Shown here: piece after piece, positions 29,001 to 38,921 of the stretch | How the letters are laid out: each line of letters begins with the position of its first letter | Numbering within the stretch: the first letter of the stretch is position 1 | DNA from: Phoronis australis | Taxonomy: Eukaryota; Phoronida; Phoronidae | DNA length: 59,642 nucleotides | Assembly (NCBI GenBank): GCA_002633005.1 | Contig: NMRA01000201.1 | Span: 441,989-501,630, forward strand | Direction: 5' to 3' | Notes under the pieces: generated by a model | What the model was told of the DNA's origin: nothing | Seen by the model: only the letters and a program-made list of their open reading frames with translations | Databases searched by the model: none | Made by a program: the position numbers and the translations under genes

Positions 29001-32000
29001 GTAACACCAAATCACTACCATCATCGGACAATTCTGGAACACACATAAGCACGAAACTAACTGTCTAAGCCCACAACCTCAATGAAATAAGTCTAGCAAA
29101 GGGAGACTTGAAGCAAGGAAATGAAGACTGGAGGCTCCGGCATTTGCCAACCGACTGTATGAGGTGTTATAATGCACTTACTGTATGGGTCATAGAGTGA
29201 AATATAATTGACTGTATGAAAAGAACCATTTATGATGTGGTCTTTTTAGCATTTTCTAGAACGACTGAAGGTTTTTTACGCAAAATTGAGCCTACCTCGT
29301 GAATCTTGGGAACAAAAAGGTCATCGGTCCAACGTAATCAGTTCCGTATTTTATCCAGTGACAGATACAGTCAGGGCATCTTTGTCTGTGTAATCAAACA
29401 AGCTTACCCGCGTTCACAGGTTCGCCAGCCAAAAGTTGCCTGGCCACTTTCGCCGGAAGCAGTTCGTGTAAAAGAGTCACCGTCTTTTTCTTTTCTACCT
29501 CAAGCGCGCGAGAGGTTGTCCGCCAGGCATTGGTGGCCTCGTCAAGCTTACGACTACATCAAAACCACAAAATGTTCCCAGTGTTGCAGAATATTCTCCA
29601 CAACGTTTGGCAATTTGAATTTCTACACAAACAGTGAAAACGAATATTTTCAAAAAAGAACACGTACGTGGAAATATGGAATGGAGTTATTATATTCGTA
29701 CTGGAGGGTCCTTTTTCTTCACTAATTGGTACTGCGGGTTAGGTATACATACGAATTGCAAGCCACCTAGTCAGGTTTTCAACACTTATGTTTTAATGAA
29801 AAAATATTGCTAAAGTATACTCGTTAATATGACAACAAAATTCCGCGCGTATAAGTGGCAGGGTTGCAGAACGTATGAGATGACATCATATGAGTGATAA
29901 CGTGGGAGTTGTATTTCTTCTAGACGAAGGTCCAGTTAGTCGTTTCAGGAGAAAATTTGGCATGAGGCAAATTATGTAACCCAATGCTCCTCAAATTTAA
30001 AACAAACCGCTGCGTGTATGTTATGTTGTCTATAGCAAAAAGAATATCCCGAGGTAGAAAAACATGGATATACACTTTCTACTAAATGTCACTCCATACT
30101 TATTACCCCTCCAAATCAGTACAGCACAGAACATGTGACCTTAAAGGCGAAGGCAACCTTTTTTCATGTCATTTTGAGCTAAAATAAAGTTGGTTAGTTA
30201 TCCTAGACATATTTTCCACTTAATTACAGCTTTTCGTAATTTTATTAATTACTCGTCCGCTACTCCGGAAGTGACGTTTTAGGAGGCAAGCATTTCGCGC
30301 CAATTTCTTTTCATATAGACTGACTGTGATAGCTGCCGAGTCGGTCATTGTTCTACCTCGGTTGTGTTAAGTTCCGTCGTCGTTTGTTTTCATTTACTAG
30401 TCAGTCAACATGCCACACTGTTGCTGCGTACCGGCATGTACTAATTATCGTCTCACGCGCGCTTTGGGAGTTCCTTTGCATCGCTTTCCTATGGATGACA
30501 CACTTCGCCGTACTTGGCTCGTTCTTGTGAAGAACGCAGCGTTACGTACAAAGCAGTCGAGAATTACCGTGTGTGTGGCAAACACTTTCTGCCGTCCGAT
30601 TACGAAAGGGATTTGTACGCTGAACTGATGAAGGTCCCTGCGAAACAACGCCTGAAGCAGGATGCCATTCCNGCATTTGACCTGGCAGAACGAACATTCA
30701 GTGAACAAGCAAAAACAGCATTTTCGTTCTGATAATAACCATTGCCGGTAAAAGGACCGAGCGCTGCTGCCATATGAAGTGAACAGATTCACGCGAACGA
30801 CGAGTGAGTCGTCCATTGTCGTCATTTTACCCTACAAAATGAAGATACTGTGTAGATAGGTAAGTACCGCAAACCTCGTTTTAGTTCAGCATGCAAACAC
30901 CGGGGGGAGGGGGGGGGGGACTCGAACGAGCCCCCCATTTGACGAAGTGTGCAAAAAGGTTCGCCCCACCAGAGAAACAAAAAGTCCGAGAAAACGCGCT
31001 ACTGGTATGGTCCTTTAAGACTTTTCATTATTGGTCAATGCCTTAAAAGCGATGAAACGAATTACCTGATACCACGATTCCCTTTTCCAGCGATGCCTTA
31101 TCATCGTATTGTTGTGGACTCGCTGCACAATCGTCGGGCGTCGTCTCTTCCTCTCGCCAATAATTTTCACATCCTTGCTCGTCTTCGCTTTCAACGATCC
31201 GAAATACGTACACCTCGTTTATGAATTCTACAATCTTATCGAACGTTACGTCAATGGTAGGATGACGCAGATGGAATGTCTCCCGCAACGGTGCGTCCTT
31301 TTGACGAAGTCTGGTGCAGAACTTCTGTAACTCTAATCCGGACTGAACGACTTTGAGATCTTTGTTGACAATCATGTGATATGGGAAGCAACGGATGATA
31401 TCTTTCATACCGAGCGCAGTGTTTTGTGGAATGTACGGAGTGAAGTCCCAAAGAGAGTTTCTTCTCTTTTTCAGACTAGTGCGCCGTGCACATGACTGAT
31501 CATGGGCGTCAGCACCCTTCACGTGGAATTTGACTATGTCTTGCACGTGGTCGCATGGATTTGTTGCCGTTGTACGCTTTTCGATAATCATTTCAATCTC
31601 CACGTTGAACAGTTCTTTGCAAACGGATGTCAACAAGCCTAACGGAGAACACCTTTACGAGGTCAGTTATTTTCAATTTTTTTAAAATTTAAAAAGTAAA
31701 ACTGAATTTTGGGATAGCTTGAAGAGTTTCTGCGGCAAACTAAAATGAAACGAAATTGGACCAAACATTCAGGCAAGGCATTTCACTATATTAGTGCATT
31801 TTAATGTGGACTGTGCTAAGTCACGGCATAGAACTCTGGGCATGGAATGCCAACTTCGATAACACGCGGCTGAGACTCTGCCGCACATGCGTGGTAGTTG
31901 TTTGCAGTAGTTGTTTCGGTGTTGTTTCCTGCTATGGGATATAGGACATATGGTCGAAATTTGCTTTAGTATCAACTAAGTAAGTTTAGATCTGTTGTCA

Positions 32001-35000
32001 CGAAATTATTTTTCCGAACAAATCTCATCTATATTTTTGAGCATTTTGCCATCTAATGGCCCCAAACATTGTCAAACGGAAGATCATCTGTTTGCAATTC
32101 GGCGATTCGGGATAACAGCCATGGTCCGCCTCAGATAAACAAATATTCAGAAAAAAGTAGACAAAATAGACAAAAATCCACTAACAAGGCAGGATCTACC
32201 AAAATTCGGCAAATGCACGATTCATAGCTTTGAACGTACCCTGTACAGTGAATCTTAGGAACATTCGCAAAAATTCGAGCAATCATTTTTTAGGCTGGTT
32301 ACGCGCATGCAATATTTTCGAAATTTTTCAATTTTCTTATATATCGTCCACATGATCAAGCACCACCTTATACGGCACCAAAGTCATCTACCTTGGGCAA
32401 ATGTTAACAGCAATATGTTTTAAAATTATACTAGGCCAATAGGAAAAGTGTCGCCTTTTTCATTGCCACTGAGACTTCAAAACTCCGCAGGCTGTTTTTC
32501 GACCGAATTGCACCACAGCCATATCATTAGAAAGTCCTTCATGAGCTCTTGACGGTATGTGATTATATCGCTGAGAAGCAAAAGATAAATAATTTACTTC
32601 ATCAATAACTATTATTTTGCATAACTGACAGGATGAAAAATATTTTTTTTTAATTCTAAAAATCAAGAATATTACCAAAACCGCGAACAACAACAAAGAA
32701 TGTAACAGTGAAACACCTCGTTTACTAATTGGCTTATTAATTAACTAATTAGCCAATACATTAACTTGTAATGTCAAATATTAGGGTCGCAAGCTCTAAC
32801 ACTAGAATGCATTGGTCACTCGCGGGTACATGTATTTTGGCTTTTTATTGCTACAGTTTTTTGGTCACGTTAGCGCCATGTTCCATGCCACGTTCGGCAC
32901 CACCGAAATCACTAACCAGCTGCGCGGTTTTAGTGGATAATATCGACAACGTTGCTGGATACATAGTTCCAAGTGGAATTGTAATTGCAAACTTTTCCTT
33001 TTAGCTTACAATCAAGTTTCATTATTTACCAAATCTAATGTCTAAGTGTTTATAGTCGTCTATGCCAATTTTGCTTTGCAACGTACAAACGCCACCAAGT
33101 CAAGCTTATTCACGTCATTCTATATTTTAATAAAGAACTGATTTAGCTTAACGAAAGAAAAAGAGACAGATCTGACATTAGTAACAGAGTGTACATGTTG
33201 AGCATGTGATATGTCCATTTGTATCTGACTTGTTGACGGCAGTCAGCCGCGCTTGTCAAATTCTCCGTGTCCAAAATGTCTACATGTACGTCTGGGCAAC
33301 ACAGTAAACCTGCCAATTTGCAAAAAAATTTTTACCTATGGTAAGCTGTGTAACCTACATTATTGGCGATTGTTGAAATTAGACGCGTGCTGTTGGTTTC
33401 TTCTGAAAAATTTGCCAGCGTTCACTGAGTGGGTGAAGGGCTTTTCGTGACCCGTGAACCAATTTTTGTCTTGCGTAAACATGAATCTTTTTCGTATCCG
33501 TGACCAAATATTCGAAAGTCTTCGTGAACGTGATTTTATACGTCCAGGCTGTCGTGAATCGTGAAATCCGTTCGTGATCGGGAATTTGGGATCGGTGGGA
33601 GCGGGGCGGATATAGAATAGGGTGACGACAGGGGCACAGTTGGAGGCGACTGGGGCAGAATTCGTGGCGACATGGGGAGAATAGGTAATGATTGACTGGA
33701 TTGGAAGTGACCGGGGAAGAAATAAATTATTCTTTCGTAATCCGTGAAACTTCGAATTTAGTTGTTAGTTACACTTACCGACGACCATCGGATATAGCCC
33801 TCTTCTTGGTGAATGATAATAAAGGTAAAGAGACCCATCTTTGAGCTGTTCACAGCTGAAAATGTACCCAAAAGTGAAACGACATTTCTCTCGTAAATGC
33901 CCCAAGTCCACGCATCTCTTCAATTCAGTTCGGGTAATTAATATTACTGCCCGTACTTCAAAAGAATACATGGCATGACGTACTCAGACCAAGTTTGCAA
34001 TACCTGGGCTGCGAGTCGAAGTGCAAATTCCTTGCGAGCTAAAGCGATACACCGCCGTGCAATGCAGGCTAAGGTGATCGTGCTACATCTTACTTGTAGC
34101 TAATGCGTTCTGCGGAACGGGTCTTGACAATGCCAGGCACTCGCCAACGGCCACAAGACCATTGAGGATCTACGCCGACCCATGTTCGATGTAGCTTGCT
34201 CTCCCGAAAAATTCTTATGACACAAACTTACACGAACACGCTCACTCGCGGCTACCGTTAGGAGCGCACTCGCACAAAACAGAAGCACAGGGCTCGGTTT
34301 AAAACGATTTCGGCCAGCAGGCTGGACTAAATGAACGTTACAAACAATGAATTTTGTTAGCAGAAAGCCAACAGTTCAAGAAAGCCTAAATGGATGCTGA
34401 ACCAGACGTCAGTCACTACAGTAATTATTGCATTGTAGGACCTATACTTTGACGAATATTTCTCTTGCGCATGTCTTTCTTTCAAAACTGTACAGATTAC
34501 GGAGTGAATTTCAATCCAAATTGGCACAGTTCTTACGAATGAACACAGATTTCAGGCAACTGGTTCACAACTCCGATATTTTCATATGAAATTCTCAGAA
34601 GAGGTGCCACTTTCCAGCTAGTGAAAAGACGACGTTGCAGGAAGTAAAACCGTGAGTTACACCAGGCGCCGCTTGTACTCTATAGTAAATATTTAACTTG
34701 TGGTCAATAGAGTTGATCGCACCTTGTGCTTAAATCACAGAGCTTGTATGGAATGCAAGCCATTCTATTGTAATGAAGTCAACTGAAGAATCATTCGAAA
34801 AGTGAAAAAAAGTAAAAACTGTGGCGGTGCATTGTTTGGCGCGGAAAATTGACTTATACAATAGCATGACAAAAACCAAATTTAGGTTAGCTGAAACGCT
34901 TTCCTAGTTTTGACATACATGTGAATATAAGACCACTTACTGGAAATGTTAACCTCTAGACAAATATTTGGCGACTCCTTCAAAACTTTAATTGCTATTA

Positions 35001-38000
35001 AGGAGAATTGTGAAGTTTTCTACTACATGTTTTACTATAGTAACAGATTTATGTCCAAAACCGTACATGTAGTTTATATTCATACAGCATCATCACTCGG
35101 TCACTCATTAGCCATTAAATTTGCCAGGACATCTTTTGCAGTGCATGTTTAGTGAATCTCATGAGTTGTCATAGCAAAGCGTTGGCTAAAATTGATTTGT
35201 TGGATACAATTTTATTCTTCCATAAGTCAACTAAACTCAACGATGTACACACATACCTACGAGACACCTACCGGAACGACGGAGTTCGAACACCTTTATA
35301 TGAGATCGACAGAAGCGCGTGTAACGAATCCAGGTTCTGTAGGAAATCAACGACGCTCTCGCCTAGAGTTCGCAGCATCTTGTCAAACCCGTGCGACACG
35401 CAGTAGTCAAAGAATCCTTCGCCGAACATCAGGAACACATCTTCTACCGTTAATTCTGCGGGATTTGCAATGCCCATAGTTTCAGTGAAACTGCATCTAA
35501 AGGCATTAATCATTTCACCCTCACTGACTGCTTCTAGGCGCCAAAACTACGGCGAAGTTAAAACACAATACACAAAAAATCGCAATCGTCTGAAACTACA
35601 TGTTGCGAGAAATCTAGGCCTGCGCGTGCGTGGACCGTTGGAGTCAGCTACAGAGTATGAATGCACACGATTACTATAATTTCAACTGTTACCTACCCAA
35701 ATGCGTGGCGATTCCTTCAAAAAGTTTCATTGAGATGGAGTCGTCGTAAACGTCATACATCATAAAGTCTTCGTTTCGTCTAAGTCCTGTCTTTTCTCTG
35801 TAAAAACGATTTATTTTCATTTAAGTACAAAGTGGCGTTAGTTTATTTTCAAAAACTTCGATATTCACATTTGCTTTCGTTTGGACGGATCACTGAATTA
35901 TTAGGGAATCTTTCTTTGCGTCTACGAATGTCCTTGTTTTTCTTAGAACACGCGTAATCCTACGTCGCTAAGAGTGCGATTTTTCTAGTAATTGATTTAT
36001 TTACATGTATTTATCTCTTTGATACCACTGGATGTCTGAAAATTTTCAATGTGCATGAGCCGTTCCATTGTCAAATGTATTGTTTTCATATTTGTAAAAC
36101 AAGTTACTGAATGATTTTTAACGCAAACATTCAACTTTATGCAACAATGAATGAAGAATAGTTACAACTGATCTTCATACTGCTGTGTGTAAGGAAATAG
36201 TTAAGGTTTGCCTTGCTGATGTTATCCTGAATCCTGTAATTAAGTAGACTATTGTGGATTAAAACACTGCTTCGCTGACGGGCCGACTGGAATGGAGCTC
36301 CATCTCAAGAAGTACCGAATTGTCAATTTTTCGAGCACTGAAATCGCCCTCGTTCAAATACTTTTGCATATCACGAATCTCGATATTATAACCACTGGTA
36401 CAAACACGTACGTTGTATAACCTATATGTCTTCACTTTGAACTCGTAACTTTTATCTATCACGTCAATTTCACCCGCATAATGTCTTGCCACCGCATAAA
36501 TTGAGCATGATTCTGTATCTAATGGCAATCCCAGAAACCTAGCCACTGAAGCTCCCAGCAGGGAGGCACATGCCTCCAACCATTACCTCCTCATTCTCTA
36601 CTTCTAGCAGAAGCACGACTCTGTGAGTACTTAAAATTGTAACAAGAATGAGCAATATTTGATAGCAAATGAGTAAATTAAAGTCATAGCGATGCGGGTA
36701 AAGCATTTTCATATTTATAGGTCTCAGTATTATTTTGTAGACCCCCCTAGTTCACGAAGAAACTTCTCTAGAATTGTGCAGCCAACACGGGCTCTTTGCT
36801 TGGCAAATTTCTCAGTTATGAATGCTATGGAATTGGTAAATGTTCAAGTCAAGTTTCGAGCGACAAATTATACCCCAGCCCTGCCATACTGGCAATTCTT
36901 TGAGTTTTGTCATTGCTGGATGGCAAATTGTTGCTAGTGAAGCCTTCCAGTTGAACCTCGTTGTACTGCTGCTTTATTGAGATCGATTGTTTTCTGATAC
37001 GCGAGACACATCGAGTACAAAATCATAAACCCTTCCCTTGATTTCGAGCTTAAGTTGAAGCAAAACAAAGAGTTTAGTTTCGAGTAAAAAGGTATTGCAC
37101 CCCAGACCTTAACCGCTGTGTTGTGTACTTACAAAATGGCGTCCATTTGTTCCAGTCCATACTTGTTAATAATGAGGTCTCGTATGACCACGTGGAATAA
37201 ACCGTACTGTAACAGAGTGGGAAATGCATTCACAGTTAAGCGTTCATTAATTAGTGTTTGTGATTTAATCCTTGTTGATTTTTAACTGCACTATATAATA
37301 CCCGAAACATATCACGAGTAAGGCTGGCACGAATACATCACTGAGGATGTCAAGATGGCAGGCACGTGCTACGGAGAACAGCTTCTGACTCCGATTCAGG
37401 TCCACGAGTAAAGCGGAAGCGACAAAAGACAGACAGGCAGGTAGCCTTGGTACAAAGCTGTATACTTTATGCAGCTTAGCACCGATGTGGGCAAAAAAGT
37501 GGTAAGATAAAATCTGACACAAAATTAGTGTCATTAAAAATACAGTCTTACTTGAGTAAACTAAATTCAGTATTTTAAGGTGTTGGAAAAAATGGCGTTC
37601 TACCGTTATTCTGCTGCTAAAATGGTGGAGCGATCTTTAGCGACGGCTTTCGGCGCCATGAAATATTGCGTCACCTATTGGCCAGTTTCTTTTTTCTCGG
37701 ATTCTTCAATCAGCTTCTTTCACGAGGTTGCGTACACGTCACAATACGTTATCGGAACTGGTTTCACTTTATTATTAAGTGTTTAGAATTTTGACTCCGA
37801 AAAACCGAATTTCAGAAGAAATTTTGCTGCTGCCAAGCTATCATCATCTCCCGACAGATGTCGCAAAACTTTAGGAATTGGCGCGTGCGCGTGACACGAG
37901 CGTACTGTTTTCAAAACGACGAAAAACTGTTCATTGTTAGAGAAGGCGGAGTGTAATCATGCGCGCACCCATGGGGACTCGAACGAGCCCTCCCATTTGG

Positions 38001-38921
38001 CGAAGTGGGCAAAAAGGTCCGCCTGGAGAAACAAAAAGTCTGAGTAAGTGACAAAAGTGCACAAAAAAGACGCAGACGCACAGTTCTAAAGGTCCTACCA
38101 ATGATTTGTCAGCAAAAGGTCCACATCGACAGAAATTTAAGCCCCCCATTTTCAAGGCTGGTGCGCGCATGGAGTTACGCAAGAAAATGACGTTTATTGC
38201 ATTGTTTTTCACTTAAACGGCTGTATAACGGGCACGGTGAGTGTCGGTTTATTCCCAGATTTGGAATGCACCCCGTCCGGTCTTTAGCTCTACATGTTGA
38301 TGCAAGTTTCACGGCGAGGTGACGAGCAGAACTACCCGGGCTGTGTGCAATTTCGGGGTTTACGGAAGAAATACACCCAGTGGTGTCTAGCTGTATTTTG
38401 ACGACAGTCTTCATACAGCTATCTGGCTTGCTAACAGGCAGGGTGCATTTTACACTTTTCCATTGTTGCTGCGATACAAAAGTGGCCGAGCAGGGAAGGT
38501 GTCCGGATTCCGAAAACACGTACCACATGGATCCGCGTCTATTTCGACAACCGCTCCGAAGATTGAAAAATATATTCCACAATGTGCTGTCACCATGTTC
38601 AAGTTAACACTGTGCACCATTCGCATTTTTTGCGTCATGAAGGGACGTTCAGAAAGCTAATCCACGTTTGCAGTGTTCAAACCATGATTTGAAAATTCCA
38701 GAAGACAATATTTGTACTTAAATTCCCTCGCACGTTTGCAGGGTTGCGAAAGAAAACATCGAAGCAAACACTTCCCTGTTTGTGGCATATTATCATGGAC
38801 TGAGCTGGTAAACTATACAAAAAACAGCCGAATCACTGTTCATATAAAATTGATATTATGTCAACCTTCACTTGGGCCCTTTGCGCCTTTTTGGTTGTAT
38901 TAATTTCACTTAACTTACCAT
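19765..38921 (-). CDS. Atypical soluble guanylate cyclase (beta-2 / Gyc-88E-like), 11 exons found, one missing
   Basis: A heme-containing cytosolic cyclase making cGMP from GTP in response to gas ligands. Exons in coding order: 38919-38921 (ATG), 37133-37206, 35697-35797, 35272-35455, 33779-33855, 31066-31638, [missing], 29408-29553, 24779-24927, 23980-24126, 21178-21332, 19765-20041. Every junction except the missing one has GT-AG sites and matching phase. Residues 1 to about 180 are the heme-NO-binding domain, with the proximal ligand at His105 (LQNLDSLH) and a YxSxR motif as YHSPR at 134-138. HNOBA, a coiled coil ([19 protein letters not shown]) and the cyclase domain follow. Metal Asp residues (FSDI, GDAY) and NTASR are present on one chain, which suggests homodimer-type catalysis as in atypical cyclases. 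The guanine-recognising Glu is Gly ([10 protein letters not shown]). The last exon adds about 65 residues after the catalytic domain. The exact paralogue is uncertain, and a non-functional allele cannot be excluded. Confidence 0.9.
20220..20360. repeat. G-rich repeat between GGGCGGCGC and GCCGCCC, containing an N (20253)
   Basis: It starts ATGGGCGGCGCAAC and ends TATGCCGCCCACG, an imperfect inverted repeat. The interior repeats GTCTATAG and CAGTGC(C/T)A-GCCGC. It lies in the intron just upstream of the last cyclase exon. Confidence 0.4.
20362..21177. other. Cyclase intron, rest
   Basis: No coding segment or defined element was recognised. Confidence 0.3.
21178..21332 (-). CDS. Cyclase catalytic exon with YCVFGDT and NTASR
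   Basis: It encodes [20 protein letters not shown], then [19 protein letters not shown]. The Cys, Asp, Asn and Arg of the nucleotide site are kept. FGDT and NTASR are the atypical/particulate version, not the beta-1 version (FGNT, NLTSR). Confidence 0.97.
21333..23094. other. Cyclase intron between the last two catalytic exons, part
   Basis: No recognised gene or element; only short frames without protein features. Confidence 0.3.
23095..23297 (-). other. Possible alternative terminal exon of the cyclase
   Basis: An acceptor-like TTAACTTACAG precedes a frame beginning [16 protein letters not shown] and running through acidic, hydrophilic sequence ([20 protein letters not shown]) to TGA at 23095. 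The composition is protein-like and the strand is that of the cyclase. It would need a phase-1 donor, as in the exons ending at 31066 and 29408, not that of the adjacent exon. No homologue recognised. Confidence 0.3.
23359..23495. repeat. hAT-like MITE, CAGTGCTGTAGTGG family, copy 1
   Basis: The 137 bp element has CAGTGCTGTAGTGG at one end and CCACTACAGCACTG at the other. It is flanked by ATTTTGGA (23351-23358) and ATTTTGGG (23496-23503), an 8 bp target duplication with one mismatch, as expected for hAT insertion. It is in a cyclase intron. Confidence 0.85.
23980..24126 (-). CDS. Cyclase catalytic exon with GDAY and an E-to-G change
   Basis: It encodes [20 protein letters not shown] and onward. 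Asp of GDAY is the second metal ligand. Relatives read VETIGDAY; here the Glu position is GGA (Gly). Confidence 0.95.
24128..24778. other. Cyclase intron without recognised features
   Basis: No element or additional exon was recognised. Confidence 0.3.
24779..24927 (-). CDS. Cyclase catalytic exon with first metal Asp
   Basis: The acceptor is GTTCGTTTGCAG. It encodes [20 protein letters not shown] and onward to EEIDVYK. The Asp in FSDI is the first metal ligand. Using this acceptor gives PVNA-E-KYDD in frame with the coiled-coil exon. Confidence 0.95.
25314..26510 (-). pseudogene. Tc1-like transposase, broken
   Basis: The DDE transposase of the element above. The C-terminal part reads [20 protein letters not shown], holding the catalytic Glu, then [21 protein letters not shown]. 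Upstream, in shifting frames, are [20 protein letters not shown] (first catalytic Asp) and FQDD (second Asp). Frameshifts and stops separate the pieces, the N-terminal DNA-binding domain is not intact, and the middle is present twice because of the N join. It is not expected to be active. Confidence 0.85.
25821..26510. repeat. Direct duplication around a single N (26163)
   Basis: Bases 25821-26162 recur at 26168-26510 with very few differences (for example ATATAGG against ATTTAGG). The repeat restarts right after the N, so it is probably an assembly overlap. Confidence 0.85.
26890..27740. repeat. Interspersed repeat, copy 1 (second copy at 37440-38430)
   Basis: Long blocks shared with copy 2 include GATAAAATCTGACAC-like ATAAAATCTGACACAAAATT, GGCGTTCTACCGTTATTCTG and CACTTAAACGGCTGTA. 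They are in the same order and orientation. Words AAGCTGTATAC near the start and GTATACAGCTT near 27662 are inverted, suggesting terminal repeats. No coding function recognised. Confidence 0.7.
27605..27743. repeat. Hairpin MITE with CCAGCCAGCTAGCTGTAT arms
   Basis: The left arm CCAGCCAGCTAGCTGTAT, followed by AAGA and CGTCAAAATACA, is mirrored by TGTATCTTGACGG and ATACAGCTAGCTGGCTGG. Arms are about 40 bases. The matching place in the second copy of the surrounding repeat keeps only a collapsed version. Confidence 0.6.
27745..29407. other. Cyclase intron, rest
   Basis: No coding segment or defined repeat was recognised. Confidence 0.3.
29408..29553 (-). CDS. Cyclase exon: coiled-coil linker (LLPxxVAxxL)
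   Basis: The acceptor is TTTTGATGTAG and the donor GTAAGC. It encodes [20 protein letters not shown] followed by [15 protein letters not shown], the signalling helix and LLP motif preceding all class III cyclase domains. It starts in phase 2, so it cannot join exon 6 directly. Confidence 0.92.
30130..30840 (+). mobile_element. Possible P-like element remnant carrying a THAP domain
   Basis: The THAP sequence at 30410 is preceded by CCTTAAAGGCGAAGGCAACC at 30139. A similar word (TTAAAGGAGAATGCCACTC) stands at a comparable distance before the second THAP copy at 57.7 kb. The shared leader suggests both came from one transposon family. The right end was not found, so the limits are approximate. 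Confidence 0.35.
30410..30733 (+). pseudogene. THAP-domain sequence with one frameshift
   Basis: THAP is a C2CH zinc-coordinating DNA-binding domain shared with P-element transposases. The first part reads [20 protein letters not shown] then [20 protein letters not shown] (CX4C, FP and Trp conserved). The second part is one frame away: [20 protein letters not shown] (CX2H) and later KQDAIPAF, the position of the AVPTIF box. The shift lies near 30550-30565 at the overlap TCGAGAATTACC. The frame then stops at 30733 with no transposase or other domain. It sits on the opposite strand inside a cyclase intron. An N at 30672 falls in a Pro codon and does not disturb the frame. A sequencing error could mimic the frameshift. 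Confidence 0.75.
30895..31000 (+). repeat. Partial MITE of the CATGCGCGCACC family
   Basis: GGACTCGAACGAGCCC, then CCATTTGACGAAGTG, AAAAAGGTTCGCC and GAGAAACAAAAAGTC, match the left half of 37958-38171. The terminal CATGCGCGCACC is missing. Confidence 0.55.
31066..31638 (-). CDS. Cyclase exon 6: end of heme domain and HNOBA (PAS-like) domain
   Basis: A 573 base exon starting after [27 protein letters not shown] and [20 protein letters not shown] match the HNOBA domain (FPFHIIFD- and RPHIDLTF-like in relatives). It carries an extra basic loop and an acidic, low-complexity tail. It ends in phase 1 at GTAATT. The conserved LKGQM segment that should follow is not in this exon. Confidence 0.92.
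31639..33778. other. Cyclase intron
   Basis: No element or extra exon recognised. Confidence 0.3.
33779..33855 (-). CDS. Cyclase exon 5: YxSxR heme-propionate motif
   Basis: It encodes [20 protein letters not shown] and onward. YHSPR is the YxSxR motif that grips the heme propionates. The acceptor is TACATTTTCAG and the donor GTAAGTG. Confidence 0.95.
33856..35271. other. Cyclase intron
   Basis: Nothing recognised beyond short frames. Confidence 0.3.
35272..35455 (-). CDS. Cyclase exon 4: heme pocket with His105
   Basis: It encodes [20 protein letters not shown] and later [18 protein letters not shown]. The His of LDSLH falls at residue 105 of the reconstructed protein, the same number as the known proximal heme ligand of the beta-1 subunit. 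It ends at VRTPSF plus two bases of Arg. Confidence 0.95.
35697..35797 (-). CDS. Cyclase exon 3: heme-NO-binding domain
   Basis: The acceptor is GTTTTTACAG and the donor GTAGGT. It encodes [18 protein letters not shown] and onward, the YDD helix region of the heme domain. It is in phase with both neighbours. Confidence 0.9.
35798..37132. other. Cyclase intron with an unexplained minus-strand open frame
   Basis: A 106-codon minus frame at 36259-36579 ([20 protein letters not shown] and onward) has a protein-like composition but no ATG at its start and no recognised relatives. The flanking exons join in phase without it. Confidence 0.25.
37133..37206 (-). CDS. Cyclase exon 2: start of heme-NO-binding domain
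   Basis: The acceptor is CTCTGTTACAG and the donor GTAAGT. It encodes [20 protein letters not shown] and onward. The family signature is an N-terminal YG, then KYG about 15 residues later. Confidence 0.9.
37440..38430. repeat. Interspersed repeat, copy 2
   Basis: The same repeat as 26890-27740, direct orientation, in cyclase intron 1. It begins GCCTTGGTACAAAGCTGTATAC, the reverse complement of the motif closing copy 1. It is interrupted by the MITE at 37958-38171. Confidence 0.7.
37958..38171 (+). repeat. 214 bp MITE with CATGCGCGCACC termini
   Basis: The left end is CATGCGCGCACCCATGGGGA and the right end GGCTGGTGCGCGCATG, inverted copies of each other. It interrupts the repeat copy 37440-38430; copy 1 at about 27390-27410 shows the uninterrupted site. 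Non-coding. Confidence 0.75.
38919..38921 (-). CDS. Cyclase exon 1: start codon only
   Basis: On the minus strand the sequence reads GCAATG followed by GTAAGTTAAG, a strong donor directly after ATG. Joining to 37206 gives MYGLFHVV, matching the MYG start typical of the family. An upstream ATG eight bases earlier is out of frame. The exon is inferred from phase and family knowledge. Confidence 0.6.

Noticed and set aside
29306-29725. 139-codon plus frame
   Set aside because: It is the reverse of the cyclase coiled-coil exon, which has clear family motifs and splice sites on the minus strand.
30672-30672. Single N as another assembly join
   Set aside because: No repeat flanks it and the THAP frame reads through it as a Pro codon, so it is an ambiguous base.
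30445-30825. 126-codon minus frame
   Set aside because: Antisense of the THAP sequence; contains an N and no domain.
35192-35479. Overlapping plus frames
   Set aside because: Shadows of the heme-pocket exon on the minus strand.
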